Shown here one piece after another: positions 15,493 through 23,278 of a stretch of DNA of 30,343 bases. The stretch spans positions 1 through 30,343 of the forward strand of contig DKVI01000043.1 of the NCBI GenBank assembly GCA_002491115.1. Direction: 5' to 3'. Source of the stretch: Lachnospiraceae bacterium UBA7182 (GTDB lineage Bacteria > Bacillota > Clostridia > Lachnospirales > Lachnospiraceae). The notes under the pieces were generated by a model. It did no database searches. It worked only from the letters and a program-made list of their open reading frames with translations, and had not been told where the DNA came from. Within the stretch, counting starts at the first letter, position 1. Every line of letters starts with the position of its first letter. The position numbers were made by a program, and so were the translations under genes.

Positions 15493-15756
15493 TTGGCTAA
15501 TATCAAATCCGCTAAAAAAAGAATCCTGGTCACACAGACCAGAACTGCCAGAAATAAGGCGATTAAATCCGAAGTAAAGACTATGGTAAAGAAAGTATAC
15601 GCTGCGATTGAGTCCAAGGACAAGGAAGCTGCAAAGGCTGCGTTAAAAGAAGCCGTATCCACCATGGACAAGGCGACTTCCAAAGGGGTATATCACAAGA
15701 ATACCACTTCCCGGAAGATTTCCCGTATGCACAAAGCCATCAACGAGATGGCGTAA
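15493..15756 (+). CDS. rpsT: 30S ribosomal protein S20
   Basis: S20 binds 16S rRNA early in small-subunit assembly. The protein reads (M)ANIKSAKKRILVTQ, then a helical, very basic body with the typical RTARNKAIKSEVKT stretch, ending in ARIS-like RKISRMHKAINEMA. The start is TTG 15493, with GGAGGTG 6 bases upstream; that gives 87 residues, the usual length, with alanine second. An ATG at 15478 precedes the binding site and is not the start. Single-gene unit with its own promoter and terminator, divergent from gpr, a common clostridial arrangement. Confidence 0.96.
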   Translation: MANIKSAKKRILVTQTRTARNKAIKSEVKTMVKKVYAAIESKDKEAAKAALKEAVSTMDKATSKGVYHKNTTSRKISRMHKAINEMA

Positions 15757-15766
15757 AGATATCATA

Positions 15767-15801
15767 AAAGCGGTCGGTACCGTCATGCCGACCGCTTTTT
15801 T
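15767..15801 (+). terminator. rpsT intrinsic terminator
   Basis: The stem AAAGCGGTCGG / CCGACCGCTTT with a loop of about 10 bases is followed by a run of T residues (15796-15802). It starts 11 bases after the rpsT stop. On minus there are only four T residues after the stem, so it may also stop holA transcripts but less well. Confidence 0.9.
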
Positions 15802-15810
15802 TATTCTGAA

Positions 15811-16800
15811 TCATTCCTTCTTTTTCCCGCTGTATTTCACGATCAGAAGCTCCACGCTGATCTGATCTCCCATCCGGCCGGTCTTAACCCTCTCTTCCGT
15901 TTCCACACAGTCTTCCACCGCCTGCCGAAGCGCAGACAGCGTAAACTTCCTGCACTGGGACTGATATTTCCCCAGAGCAAAAGGCGGAACCCCGATCTTT
16001 TTCGCCAGTTCTCCCTTGTCAAACCCCTGTCCGGACAGATTTTTAAGCTGTAAAAGCTGGTTAAACTGCCTGGCAATCAGAAACAGGATACGCATGGGCG
16101 GCTCTTTCATGGCAAGCAGGTCGTTGTAGAGATCCAGCGCTTTTTTCTGATCCTGCTCCGTGATCGCCTGCACCATGTCAAAGATGCGGTTTTCCGTCCT
16201 TTCTGTACAGACAGCCTCCACATCTTCCCTGGTAATCACATCTCTTTCCAGAGTATAACATAGAAGCTTCTCCATCTCGTGCTCTATATTTTCCATATCC
16301 GCTCCGGTCCGTTCAAAGAACAGATGCAGGGTATCCTCTGTAATGTTCTTTCCCTCTTTTTTGAGAGTCTGAAGCACCCACACGGAAAGCGTCTTCTCTG
16401 TCTGTCGCTTAAATTCCACCACCCGCCCCTCTTTTTTTATTGCTTTATAAAGCCTGCCCCTTTTATCCACCTCTGACTCGGTCAGAATCAGACAGGTGCT
16501 GGGGGGAATCTGAGGGATATAGTCTGCCAGCTCGGGACATGCGTTTTTGGCAAATCCGCTGTCATTCAGTTCGATTACTCTGCGCCCGGCAAAAAAAGGC
16601 ATGGTTTCCGCCAGATCGATCACCGCTTTGGGATCGATCCCTTTTCCCTCAAAGGACGCATGGTTCATCGTATCTTCCGGGGACAGTAAGGCTTCGCGAA
16701 GCCGCTTTCTATACTGATTTCTAAGATAGGTCTCTTCTCCGGTCAGAAGATACACTTTCTTAAAATGCCCGTTCTTTATATCTTCCTGCAACATTTTCAT
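15811..16800 (-). CDS. holA: DNA polymerase III delta subunit (clamp loader)
   Basis: Delta opens the sliding clamp as part of the clamp loader. KKVYLLTGEETYL is the typical N-terminal block, followed by TMPFFAGRRVIEL, ADYIPQIPPSTCLILTE and the C-terminal collar region with MRILFLIARQFNQLLQLK. The start is ATG 16800: AGGAG lies 9 bases upstream, whereas the in-frame starts at 16842 and 16830 have no site and overlap or abut comEC. 329 residues, normal. It is last in the comEA-to-holA run; holA after comEC is a usual order in Firmicutes. Confidence 0.93.
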   Translation of the reverse strand: MKMLQEDIKNGHFKKVYLLTGEETYLRNQYRKRLREALLSPEDTMNHASFEGKGIDPKAVIDLAETMPFFAGRRVIELNDSGFAKNACPELADYIPQIPPSTCLILTESEVDKRGRLYKAIKKEGRVVEFKRQTEKTLSVWVLQTLKKEGKNITEDTLHLFFERTGADMENIEHEMEKLLCYTLERDVITREDVEAVCTERTENRIFDMVQAITEQDQKKALDLYNDLLAMKEPPMRILFLIARQFNQLLQLKNLSGQGFDKGELAKKIGVPPFALGKYQSQCRKFTLSALRQAVEDCVETEERVKTGRMGDQISVELLIVKYSGKKKE

Positions 16801-16838
16801 ATTTTTATTCTCCTGACAACAGTATAGCATGAAATCTA

Positions 16839-19049
16839 TCAATCGTCTATCATCCCTTTTACCTTCACCTGCTTCCCGTCCGTCCAGAGCCTGACGGCTC
16901 CGCAGTCTTTTGTGATCCGGATGACACTTTCTGTCTCTTCCAGCCTTGCAAGCGTCTCTTTCCCCGGATGTCCGTAGCGGTTAGAAGCGCTGCAGGAAAT
17001 CAGAGACAGCAACGGACGCGTTTTTTTAAGAAATGTCTCCAAGGAAGAATGCCGCGACCCATGATGCGCTACTTTTAAAACTTCCACTTCTTTAAGAAGC
17101 CCCGAAGCCGTAAGTTTTGTCTCCGCCGCTTTCCCGATATCTCCCGTAAAAAGCATATCGAACTGTCCGTATTGCGCCAGAAAAACTAGTGACAAATCGT
17201 TGCGGTCGTCAAAGCGCGCTTCTTTCGGAGGCCACAGACAGGTAAAGGAGATTTCTTCATCCGACAGACAGTCTCCCTGCCCCATATAAAGGATTTCAAT
17301 CCCGGCACCCTTTAAAAGATTTTCCATCTCTGTGTACGCATCATCCTTTTCTTTCAGATCCGGCAGCACGGCATGTCTGATCCGGATACCGCCGGGCGTC
17401 AGGCTGTCTTCGATCAGTTCCTTAAGACCGTTTATATGGTCTTCGTCCATATGGGACACAAAGATATAATCCAGTACCCCCGCTCCCTCCCATTGAAGGA
17501 ACGGAAGGATTCTGTAATCCCCGACTCCCTTTACATTCGTACTTCCTCCGTCGCTTAAGAAAGTCATTCCGGAGGGGCTTCTGAAATAGACCGCATCGCC
17601 CTGTCCCACATCCAGCATGGTAACAGAAACACCCGTATACATCCGCAGGCACAAAATACACACGCCTGCCGCAAGAAGTCCTGCCCCCGCCGCCGGTATG
17701 CGTCTATCCGGTTGAAAGGCTTCCTTTTTTCTCCAGTACTTTTTTCTTCTTTTTTCCTGAAAAATCCAGTACAGCCCGACGCCCAACATTCCGTAGTACA
17801 GTGCCACTTTCCACACGGCAGGCGCCCCCACGGTCAGGACTGCGCCCGGAAGAGACAGGCAGCACTGTCCTGCCAGATCATACAGGTTTAAAATCCAGTG
17901 GCAGAAAAGCCCGCATATTCCGGCGGCCGGAAGGCAGACAAGTCCTGTAAGCCCGCACGCAATTCCGCACACCATCACAAGACTCATAAGCGGAATAACC
18001 AGAAAATTCAGTAGAAAAGAATAAAGGGAATATGCATGAAAAATGCAAAGCTGCAAAGGAAAAGTAAAGAACAGAACCGACAGGCTGGTGCAGACTGCCT
18101 GACCGGATTTCTTTGTTTTGTGCAGATAAAGCTTCCAGACCGGCTGAAACAGCGCAATGGCAAACACCGCTCCGAAAGAAAGTAAAAACGCGCTCTGTTT
18201 CACGCACAGCGGATTGGCGGCCATCAGAATCAGCGCAGCCGCTCCGATGGCTGTCAGCATATCATAAGTCCGCCCGATCAGATCCGCCAGGATCGCCAGA
18301 CTGCACATGATCACCGCCCGCATGGCGGATATGGATGCACCTGTCATCCAGCCATATGCCCCTAAAAACAGGACCGATACAATCCCCGGCAGGACACAAA
18401 GACCGCTGGCCTTTTTCAGGATCTGATAAAGTCCCATACCCACCAGCGAGATATGCAGTCCGGATATGGCCAGCAGATGGGCAATCCCGTTCTTCTGATA
18501 AAAGTTTTTCGTATCCTCATCGAGATTTTCCCGCATACCCAGCACCATGGACTGTAAAAGGGCGCTGTCTCTTTCATTCAGGACACGCTCATATACCCTG
18601 GCGATCTTTTCTTTCGCGCACGTAAGTTTTTCTTTTATAAAAGACGGGTGTACAGAATGCACCGATACTTTCTCAGCATAAAAAGTATAACTGATTCCTT
18701 TTCCCTGATAATAAAGCCTGCTGTTGAATTGTCCCGGATTGGTTGGTTCTTCGACTGGATAAAGAGTCCCGGAAAGGGACAGATCCGTTCCCACAGGATA
18801 TCCTGCGGTATCGGAAAGATATACAAGAAGCTGTCCTGTCGAAAAAATCTTTCCTCTGCTTTCGACCCGGCAGTTCTTAAGATAAATCTGTGTTTTTTCA
18901 TTTTTTGTAACCCGCCTGCCCACCCGGCCGGTAACCTGCGCTTCACACTTCTGTTCTGCCTGCAAAGGCTCATAAAAGAGCCTCGCAGGCAGAAAGAAAA
19001 GAACCAGGAATACCAGAAGAGCCAGGCACAAAAGCGGCCTTTGCTTCAT
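16839..19049 (-). CDS. comEC: ComEC/Rec2 DNA-uptake channel
   Basis: ComEC forms the membrane channel for single-stranded DNA uptake. The N-terminus has one hydrophobic segment and a DUF4131-type beta region (to about 170), then the multi-spanning Competence domain (about 200-450, with GIAHLLAISGLHISLVGMG). The C-terminal 485-736 is a metallo-beta-lactamase-fold domain with MLDVGQGDA, SHMDEDH (532-538), FTGDIG and KVAHHGSRHSS, so the probable nuclease site is intact. At 736 residues it is full length with no frameshift. The ATG overlaps the gerM stop by 4 bases (ATGA), with GAGGAG 8 bases upstream. Confidence 0.95.
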   Translation of the reverse strand: MKQRPLLCLALLVFLVLFFLPARLFYEPLQAEQKCEAQVTGRVGRRVTKNEKTQIYLKNCRVESRGKIFSTGQLLVYLSDTAGYPVGTDLSLSGTLYPVEEPTNPGQFNSRLYYQGKGISYTFYAEKVSVHSVHPSFIKEKLTCAKEKIARVYERVLNERDSALLQSMVLGMRENLDEDTKNFYQKNGIAHLLAISGLHISLVGMGLYQILKKASGLCVLPGIVSVLFLGAYGWMTGASISAMRAVIMCSLAILADLIGRTYDMLTAIGAAALILMAANPLCVKQSAFLLSFGAVFAIALFQPVWKLYLHKTKKSGQAVCTSLSVLFFTFPLQLCIFHAYSLYSFLLNFLVIPLMSLVMVCGIACGLTGLVCLPAAGICGLFCHWILNLYDLAGQCCLSLPGAVLTVGAPAVWKVALYYGMLGVGLYWIFQEKRRKKYWRKKEAFQPDRRIPAAGAGLLAAGVCILCLRMYTGVSVTMLDVGQGDAVYFRSPSGMTFLSDGGSTNVKGVGDYRILPFLQWEGAGVLDYIFVSHMDEDHINGLKELIEDSLTPGGIRIRHAVLPDLKEKDDAYTEMENLLKGAGIEILYMGQGDCLSDEEISFTCLWPPKEARFDDRNDLSLVFLAQYGQFDMLFTGDIGKAAETKLTASGLLKEVEVLKVAHHGSRHSSLETFLKKTRPLLSLISCSASNRYGHPGKETLARLEETESVIRITKDCGAVRLWTDGKQVKVKGMIDD

Positions 19050-19981
19050 TGTATCAACTCCTCATTTTTTTCAAAGACCGTATCAAAACTGATATTTTCC
19101 AGAAATACCCTGTTTGTTTCACCGTTGATGCTGATCTGCACTTTCTGGACGTCCGTATTCTCGATCAGTGAATTTACGATGGAATAGACAGGAATATTCT
19201 CGGTCACATTATAGCCGGTGGACAAAAATCCTTCGTCCAGATTGACATAACAGATCCCGTCCCGCACGGTAACGCTGACCAGTTTCGTCTGTGCCGGAAT
19301 CGTCGGATAAGCACCTTCAAAAGGCGGTCCTTCGATCAGCCGCTCCACGACCAGCCGCTCTAAAGATATATTGGTATTGTATTCCAGCGCCACTCTTTGT
19401 TTTACCAGTTTGTCCCCGGTCTCATTGGTATAATAAAGGGTCAGATCCGCCACCTTGTTGGCGTTTATATCCTCGCCTGCGTTTTCTATAAACTGGTCTT
19501 CGTTCATAAGACCAACCACTTTGCCGTTTAACTCCGTAAGCGGCTGATCCGCCACCCGAAAGCCCACATAACCTATTTCGGGAATCTGACAAAGCGTACG
19601 CACAAAAGCGGCACGGCACAAAACCTCATAAGTTTTGGGCATATTCAGATACTCTGCGGAAAAATTAAGATAGAGCTGGTCGTTCTCTACTTTGTAGCTT
19701 TCAATGTGAACGTCCTCCGGAAGAGCCGGCTTATATCCTTCCGTTGCCGGCTCCGCCCGGAGCGCCTGCAAAGCTTCCTGCAAAAGTCCCTCCGTATTTT
19801 CCGAAAGCAGTTCCTGGTATTCATAGTCCACCTTTGTTTCTTTGTCGTTCATATACCAGATCTTATAACCGGACTCTTCTTCTTCCCCCTGCTCTGTACA
19901 TCCGACCGGCAAACATGCCGTCAGCGCCAGAAGCCATACAAAAACCAGCTTCCTTCCCATGCTTTTCAATAATATTTCCAT
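19046..19981 (-). CDS. gerM: GerMN-domain lipoprotein (GerM)
   Basis: GerM is a spore-related lipoprotein needed for normal sporulation and germination in Bacillus. The N-terminus MGRKLVFVWLLALTAC gives a good lipobox (LTAC); a second Cys (PVGC) follows five residues later. Two GerMN domains follow: one around residues 50-160 (LLQEALQALRAEP ... LYLNFSAEYL), one around 180-300 (ERLIEGP ... GICYVNLDEGF). The ATG 19981 has AGGAGG 7 bases upstream, and that site overlaps the histidine kinase stop. 311 residues. Unlike Bacillus gerM, it is embedded between a two-component system and comEC. Confidence 0.9.
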   Translation of the reverse strand: MEILLKSMGRKLVFVWLLALTACLPVGCTEQGEEEESGYKIWYMNDKETKVDYEYQELLSENTEGLLQEALQALRAEPATEGYKPALPEDVHIESYKVENDQLYLNFSAEYLNMPKTYEVLCRAAFVRTLCQIPEIGYVGFRVADQPLTELNGKVVGLMNEDQFIENAGEDINANKVADLTLYYTNETGDKLVKQRVALEYNTNISLERLVVERLIEGPPFEGAYPTIPAQTKLVSVTVRDGICYVNLDEGFLSTGYNVTENIPVYSIVNSLIENTDVQKVQISINGETNRVFLENISFDTVFEKNEELIQ

Positions 19982-19993
19982 CCGGTTTCCTCC

Positions 19994-21445
19994 TTACGCA
20001 ATATACTTAAGAGGAATCCGAACCGTAAATGTCGTCCCGTCTTCCAGAGAACTCTGCACCTTGATCGCCCCTCTGTGCGCAACGACCGCCCCTCTGGCGA
20101 TGGCAAGGCCAAGACCGGTTCCTCCGATCTCCCGGGAATGGGATTTATCCACACGGTAAAAACGCTCAAAAATATAATCCAGCGATTCTTCCGGAATCCC
20201 CATGCCCGAATCACTTACTTTCACATAGAAAAATTTATGGTCCGCATCCAGCGTCACCCTGACCCATCCGTTTTCCCTGTTGTACTTGATCGCATTTTCC
20301 ACCAGATTGGAAAATGCCAGGGAAAGCTTCGTGGTATCAATCTCCGCACTGACGCTTCGGTTACTCTCAAAAACAATCTCTATATTGGATATCTCTGCAA
20401 TAGGACGCAGACGCTTTAAAATCTGTTCCAGAAATTCGTTGATATCCACCACCGACACATTCAGCTCCACCGCTTTCCGGTCCATCTTTACCAGTGTCAG
20501 AAGATCGGAGATAATCAGGTTCTCACGGTCAATCTCCTCCGCGATGTCCTGCATAAATTCCTGATACAGCTCCACCGGCGCGTTTTCCTGCATCAGAAGA
20601 GAATCAGCCAGCACTTTCATGGAAGCCAGCGGCGTCTTTAATTCATGAGACACATTGGCCACAAACTCCTGTCTGGACTCTTCCATCAGGCGAAGCTTGG
20701 CCAGCAGGCTGTTAAATGTATTGGATATGTTTTCCGTCTCTGTACAGTCATGAATATCCAGATCCCCGTCCAGCGCGCCTTCCACCAGACCGCCGATGGA
20801 TTTATTCATATGGCGCAGCGGCCTGACCAGCCAGTTGGACAAAAGGACGGCGAGCGCCAGTACACTGATGCCGATACTGACCAGCCAGATCTCCGCGGAA
20901 GTCCGAAGTTCTTCCAGCTTGCCCCGCAGGCTGTCTGTGGACGCACTCACCAAAATCACGCCTGTGGTCGTCCTGCCCATATCTTCCCCCGACATAATCG
21001 GAACAATCATTTCTATAAAACGGCCGCTCACATGATGCCCCGTACTTTCGCCTTTAAAGCATTTGATCACTTCTTCGGACACCATCGTGCGGCCTTTCTC
21101 CAGACCATATGTATCTTCCACGATCCTTAAGTTCTGGTCGATCAATATAATCCTTCCTTCATACAAAGTCGCCATCTGCATCAGCTCTCCGGCCAGCGTC
21201 TCATTATCCTGGTTCTCCAGATAACCTGCAGACCCGATCTGAGTCGCCAGGATCTGGCACTGGTTGGACACGTCGTTTCCAAGCCTGGTAAGCGACTGTC
21301 TCTCATAAGAGACCATCACCATCATGGAATAGATCGTCAGAGGAACCGTTCCGATCAGAAATAAAAATACCATGATCCGGAAATTCATGCTACGGAAGAA
21401 CGGGCTTTTTGGCAGGAACTTTATAGATTCATTCATTTTAAACAT
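19994..21445 (-). CDS. Membrane sensor histidine kinase, PhoR/WalK class without PAS
   Basis: A 483-residue sensor kinase. A first membrane segment (IMVFLFLIGTVPLTIYSMMVM) is followed by an extracytoplasmic sensor of about 130 residues, a second membrane segment near 175-195 and a HAMP linker. Then come HisKA with H267 (FVANVSHELKTPLASM) and HATPase_c with N box VENAIKYN, G1 DSGMGIPEE, F box FERFYRV and G2 GTGLGLA. All catalytic boxes are intact. WalK proteins of Bacillus also carry PAS domains; none is seen. The gene overlaps the response regulator by 8 bases, so the two are a pair. The signal sensed is unknown; the neighbours suggest envelope or competence control. Confidence 0.93.
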   Translation of the reverse strand: MFKMNESIKFLPKSPFFRSMNFRIMVFLFLIGTVPLTIYSMMVMVSYERQSLTRLGNDVSNQCQILATQIGSAGYLENQDNETLAGELMQMATLYEGRIILIDQNLRIVEDTYGLEKGRTMVSEEVIKCFKGESTGHHVSGRFIEMIVPIMSGEDMGRTTTGVILVSASTDSLRGKLEELRTSAEIWLVSIGISVLALAVLLSNWLVRPLRHMNKSIGGLVEGALDGDLDIHDCTETENISNTFNSLLAKLRLMEESRQEFVANVSHELKTPLASMKVLADSLLMQENAPVELYQEFMQDIAEEIDRENLIISDLLTLVKMDRKAVELNVSVVDINEFLEQILKRLRPIAEISNIEIVFESNRSVSAEIDTTKLSLAFSNLVENAIKYNRENGWVRVTLDADHKFFYVKVSDSGMGIPEESLDYIFERFYRVDKSHSREIGGTGLGLAIARGAVVAHRGAIKVQSSLEDGTTFTVRIPLKYIA

Positions 21446-22127
21446 TAAAATAATATCCTACTCCCCATTTTGTATGTACATATTTGGGTTCGCTTGGATT
21501 CTGCTCGATCTTCTCGCGAAGCCTGCGGATATGCACATCCACCGTGCGTACGTCTCCCGGATAATCATAACCCCATACGGCATTCAAAAGATGATCCCTG
21601 CTGTACACTTTATTGGGCGTTAAAGCCATCAGCTCCAGCAGGTCAAATTCTTTGGCTGTAAGGTTGATCTCCTTACCCGCGATATTCAGCCTGCGGCTTT
21701 CACAATCCAGGTGAAGATCCCCTTTATCCACGACTTTGCGCGGTTCTTTTTCCGGGGCTTTTCTTCTGGTCCGGCGCATGATCGCTTTGATCCGCGCTTT
21801 TACTTCCAGAATATTGAAAGGCTTGGTGATATAATCGTCTGCACCGTACTCAAGGCCTAAAATCTTATCCATATCGTCTCCTTTGGCCGTCAGCATGACC
21901 ACAGGGACGCTGGAAAATTCTCTGAGCTGCTGACACACTTCAAAGCCTGTCAGCTTCGGCAGCATCACATCCAGGAGAATAATATCATACTCCTTCTCCT
22001 GGATCATCCGAAGGGCTTCTTCTCCGTCATAGGCGCAGTCTACTTCCATGCCGTCCTGTTCCAGACTGAACCGGATCCCTTTTACAATCAGTTTTTCGTC
22101 GTCAACCACCAATACTTTCTGTCCCAT
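21438..22127 (-). CDS. OmpR/PhoB-type response regulator, WalR-like
   Basis: The receiver domain (3-118) has acidic pocket D9/D10, phosphoacceptor D53 (ILLDVMLP), and Thr and Lys in MLTAK and TKPF. The C-terminal winged-helix DNA-binding domain (about 132-229) has LTAKEFDLLELM and RTVDVHIRRLREKIE, ending WGVGYYFNV. The start is ATG 22127 with GAGGTG 4 bases upstream; a TTG at 22139 in frame lies at the end of the upstream gene. 229 residues. The sequence resembles WalR/PhoP by eye, but this large family cannot be named to the member from sequence alone. It is transcribed with comEA before it and its kinase after it. Confidence 0.94.
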   Translation of the reverse strand: MGQKVLVVDDEKLIVKGIRFSLEQDGMEVDCAYDGEEALRMIQEKEYDIILLDVMLPKLTGFEVCQQLREFSSVPVVMLTAKGDDMDKILGLEYGADDYITKPFNILEVKARIKAIMRRTRRKAPEKEPRKVVDKGDLHLDCESRRLNIAGKEINLTAKEFDLLELMALTPNKVYSRDHLLNAVWGYDYPGDVRTVDVHIRRLREKIEQNPSEPKYVHTKWGVGYYFNV

Positions 22128-22135
22128 TTTCCACC

Positions 22136-22672
22136 TCAATGAACTGTTATCTGATCTTTTATTTTAGAAAATATGCCTTCCTTGATCCCGGAAACAAGCA
22201 TAATATCCTCGATTTGTGCAAACGGCCCGTTTTGATCGCGATACTCAAGAATTGCTTTGGCGCGGCCTTCTCCGATTCCGTTCAGCGCCGTCAATTCTTC
22301 CAGACCCGCGGTATTTAAATTCACTTTTCCCCCGTCTGAAGCCTCCCTGCTGCCGGCTTCCTCTCTTTTGGGTTCTTCTGCGGTTTCTGCCGCCGGCCCC
22401 TCCGTCTTTGGCTCTTTGGATGCTCCTTCCGCCGGCCCCTCTGTCTTTGGCTCTCCGGACGCTCCTTCCGCCTTTGGCTCTTCGCTTTGTGCCGGCAGGC
22501 TCTCTGTCTGTTCCTGACTTTTATCAGGCAGCCCTTCTTTGCAGGAAAAGGCAAGCTCCTCCCTTCCCCCGGCCTGCAGGCCGCAAAAAGAAAAACTGCA
22601 GCCCGACAGACAACAGCAGAGAAAAATGCATACGGCACACAAAGCCGCCCTGATCCCGTTTCGCTTCTTCAC
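22136..22672 (-). CDS. comEA: ComEA-like helix-hairpin-helix DNA-binding lipoprotein
   Basis: ComEA binds incoming double-stranded DNA at the outer face of the membrane. The C-terminal HhH domain (about 114-178) reads VNLNTAGLEELTALNGIGEG with GPFAQIEDIMLVSGI. The N-terminus has a hydrophobic stretch ending LCCCLSGC, a good lipobox (Cys 25), where most ComEA proteins have a plain membrane anchor. Between lie imperfect repeats of about 12-13 residues (GEPKTEGPAEGAS, KEPKTEGPAAETA), an extended charged spacer. The start is GTG 22672 with AAGGAG 6 bases upstream; the longer frame to 22807 has no such site and overlaps the upstream gene. 178 residues. Ends 8 bases before the response regulator. 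A hairpin covers its binding site. Confidence 0.85.
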   Translation of the reverse strand: MKKRNGIRAALCAVCIFLCCCLSGCSFSFCGLQAGGREELAFSCKEGLPDKSQEQTESLPAQSEEPKAEGASGEPKTEGPAEGASKEPKTEGPAAETAEEPKREEAGSREASDGGKVNLNTAGLEELTALNGIGEGRAKAILEYRDQNGPFAQIEDIMLVSGIKEGIFSKIKDQITVH

Positions 22673-22697
22673 GCTTTTCTCCTTCCCGAAGAAAAGC
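22673..22697 (-). promoter_or_regulatory. Hairpin enclosing the comEA ribosome binding site
   Basis: On minus, GCTTTTCT and AGAAAAGC form a perfect 8-bp stem with a 9-base loop TCGGGAAGG, ending directly at the GTG start. The Shine-Dalgarno AAGGAG lies across the loop and 3' arm. It could limit comEA translation. The stem is AT-rich, so its strength is uncertain. Confidence 0.45.
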
Positions 22698-22715
22698 CTT
22701 TTATGTCCTGTACTT

Positions 22716-22744
22716 ATTGTAGCGGACTTGGAATGGAAAAACAA
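22716..22744 (-). promoter_or_regulatory. Promoter for the comEA-TCS-gerM-comEC-holA operon
   Basis: On minus, TTGTTT (22744-22739), a 17-base spacer and TACAAT (22721-22716). The -10 matches five of six bases, and the spacing is ideal. It lies between the stop of the YdcZ-like gene and comEA, so the operon can be expressed separately from the arginine run. No obvious terminator separates the two; a weak AAACTT/AAGTTT hairpin near 22755-22775 lacks a U-tract. Confidence 0.55.
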
Positions 22745-22766
22745 GAGCAATCTGGCTAAACTTTTC

Positions 22767-23201
22767 TTAAGTTTCCCATTCAAAAAGGACGACGCCCGCC
22801 GCCGCAATCAGAAGGCCGACACACTTTCTCCAGGAAAAAGCACTTTTGTCAAGGCCGAACATCCCGAACAGTTCCACCACCCAGGATATGGTAAGCTGTG
22901 CGATGACAATCAGCATGGTCGCCTTCGCCGGTCCCAGGACAGACATACTCTGGATGACCGTATAGGTTATAAACGCGCCGAAGACGCCTCCCAGCATCAT
23001 ATATTTAGGGTTTACTTTCAAAAGTGCCATAAAACTGCTCCTGTCAAAGGCTGCCCAGATCACAAGGCAGGTGGCAAGAGCGGAAAACTGCACCCAGGAA
23101 GCGGACACCCACATACTGCTCTGTTTTGTTACCTCCGTGTTAAAGACGCCCTGAAGGCTCATCAGGGCGCCGGAGATCAACGCAATAAAAATTCCGGTCA
23201 T
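22767..23201 (-). CDS. YdcZ/DUF606-type small membrane transporter (DMT superfamily)
   Basis: A 144-residue hydrophobic protein with about five membrane segments, starting MTGIFIALISGALMSLQGVFN. VQFSALATCLVIW, YMMLGGVFGAFITYTVIQ, ATMLIVIAQLTISWVVELFG and GLLIAAAGVVLFEW are further segments. The size and the GALMSLQGVFNTEV start fit the DMT_YdcZ family, half-size drug/metabolite-type transporters that probably act as dimers. The substrate is unknown. The ATG has AAAGGAGG 6 bases upstream. It follows the solute-binding protein gene by 77 bases with no clear terminator. Confidence 0.85.
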   Translation of the reverse strand: MTGIFIALISGALMSLQGVFNTEVTKQSSMWVSASWVQFSALATCLVIWAAFDRSSFMALLKVNPKYMMLGGVFGAFITYTVIQSMSVLGPAKATMLIVIAQLTISWVVELFGMFGLDKSAFSWRKCVGLLIAAAGVVLFEWET

Positions 23202-23278
23202 AGGGAACCTCCTTTGCCTTAAGTGTACCCACTTCTGGCATAAATATCCCTTTGACCGGAATTCTTTTGTCTTCTTTT

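Noticed and set aside
19994..22127. Naming the two-component pair WalR/WalK
   Set aside because: The regulator is similar, but the kinase lacks PAS domains and the usual walHIJ neighbours are absent. PhoPR-type or lineage-specific systems fit equally well.
22370..22490. Direct repeats of about 40 bases suggesting a CRISPR or tandem array
   Set aside because: They are the coding sequence for the Glu/Pro/Lys/Gly spacer repeats of the ComEA-like protein; only two to three copies, with no spacers.
23202..23278. Small frame starting ATGCCAGAAGTG upstream of the YdcZ-like gene
   Set aside because: No ribosome binding site of its own, and it runs out of frame into the transporter gene.
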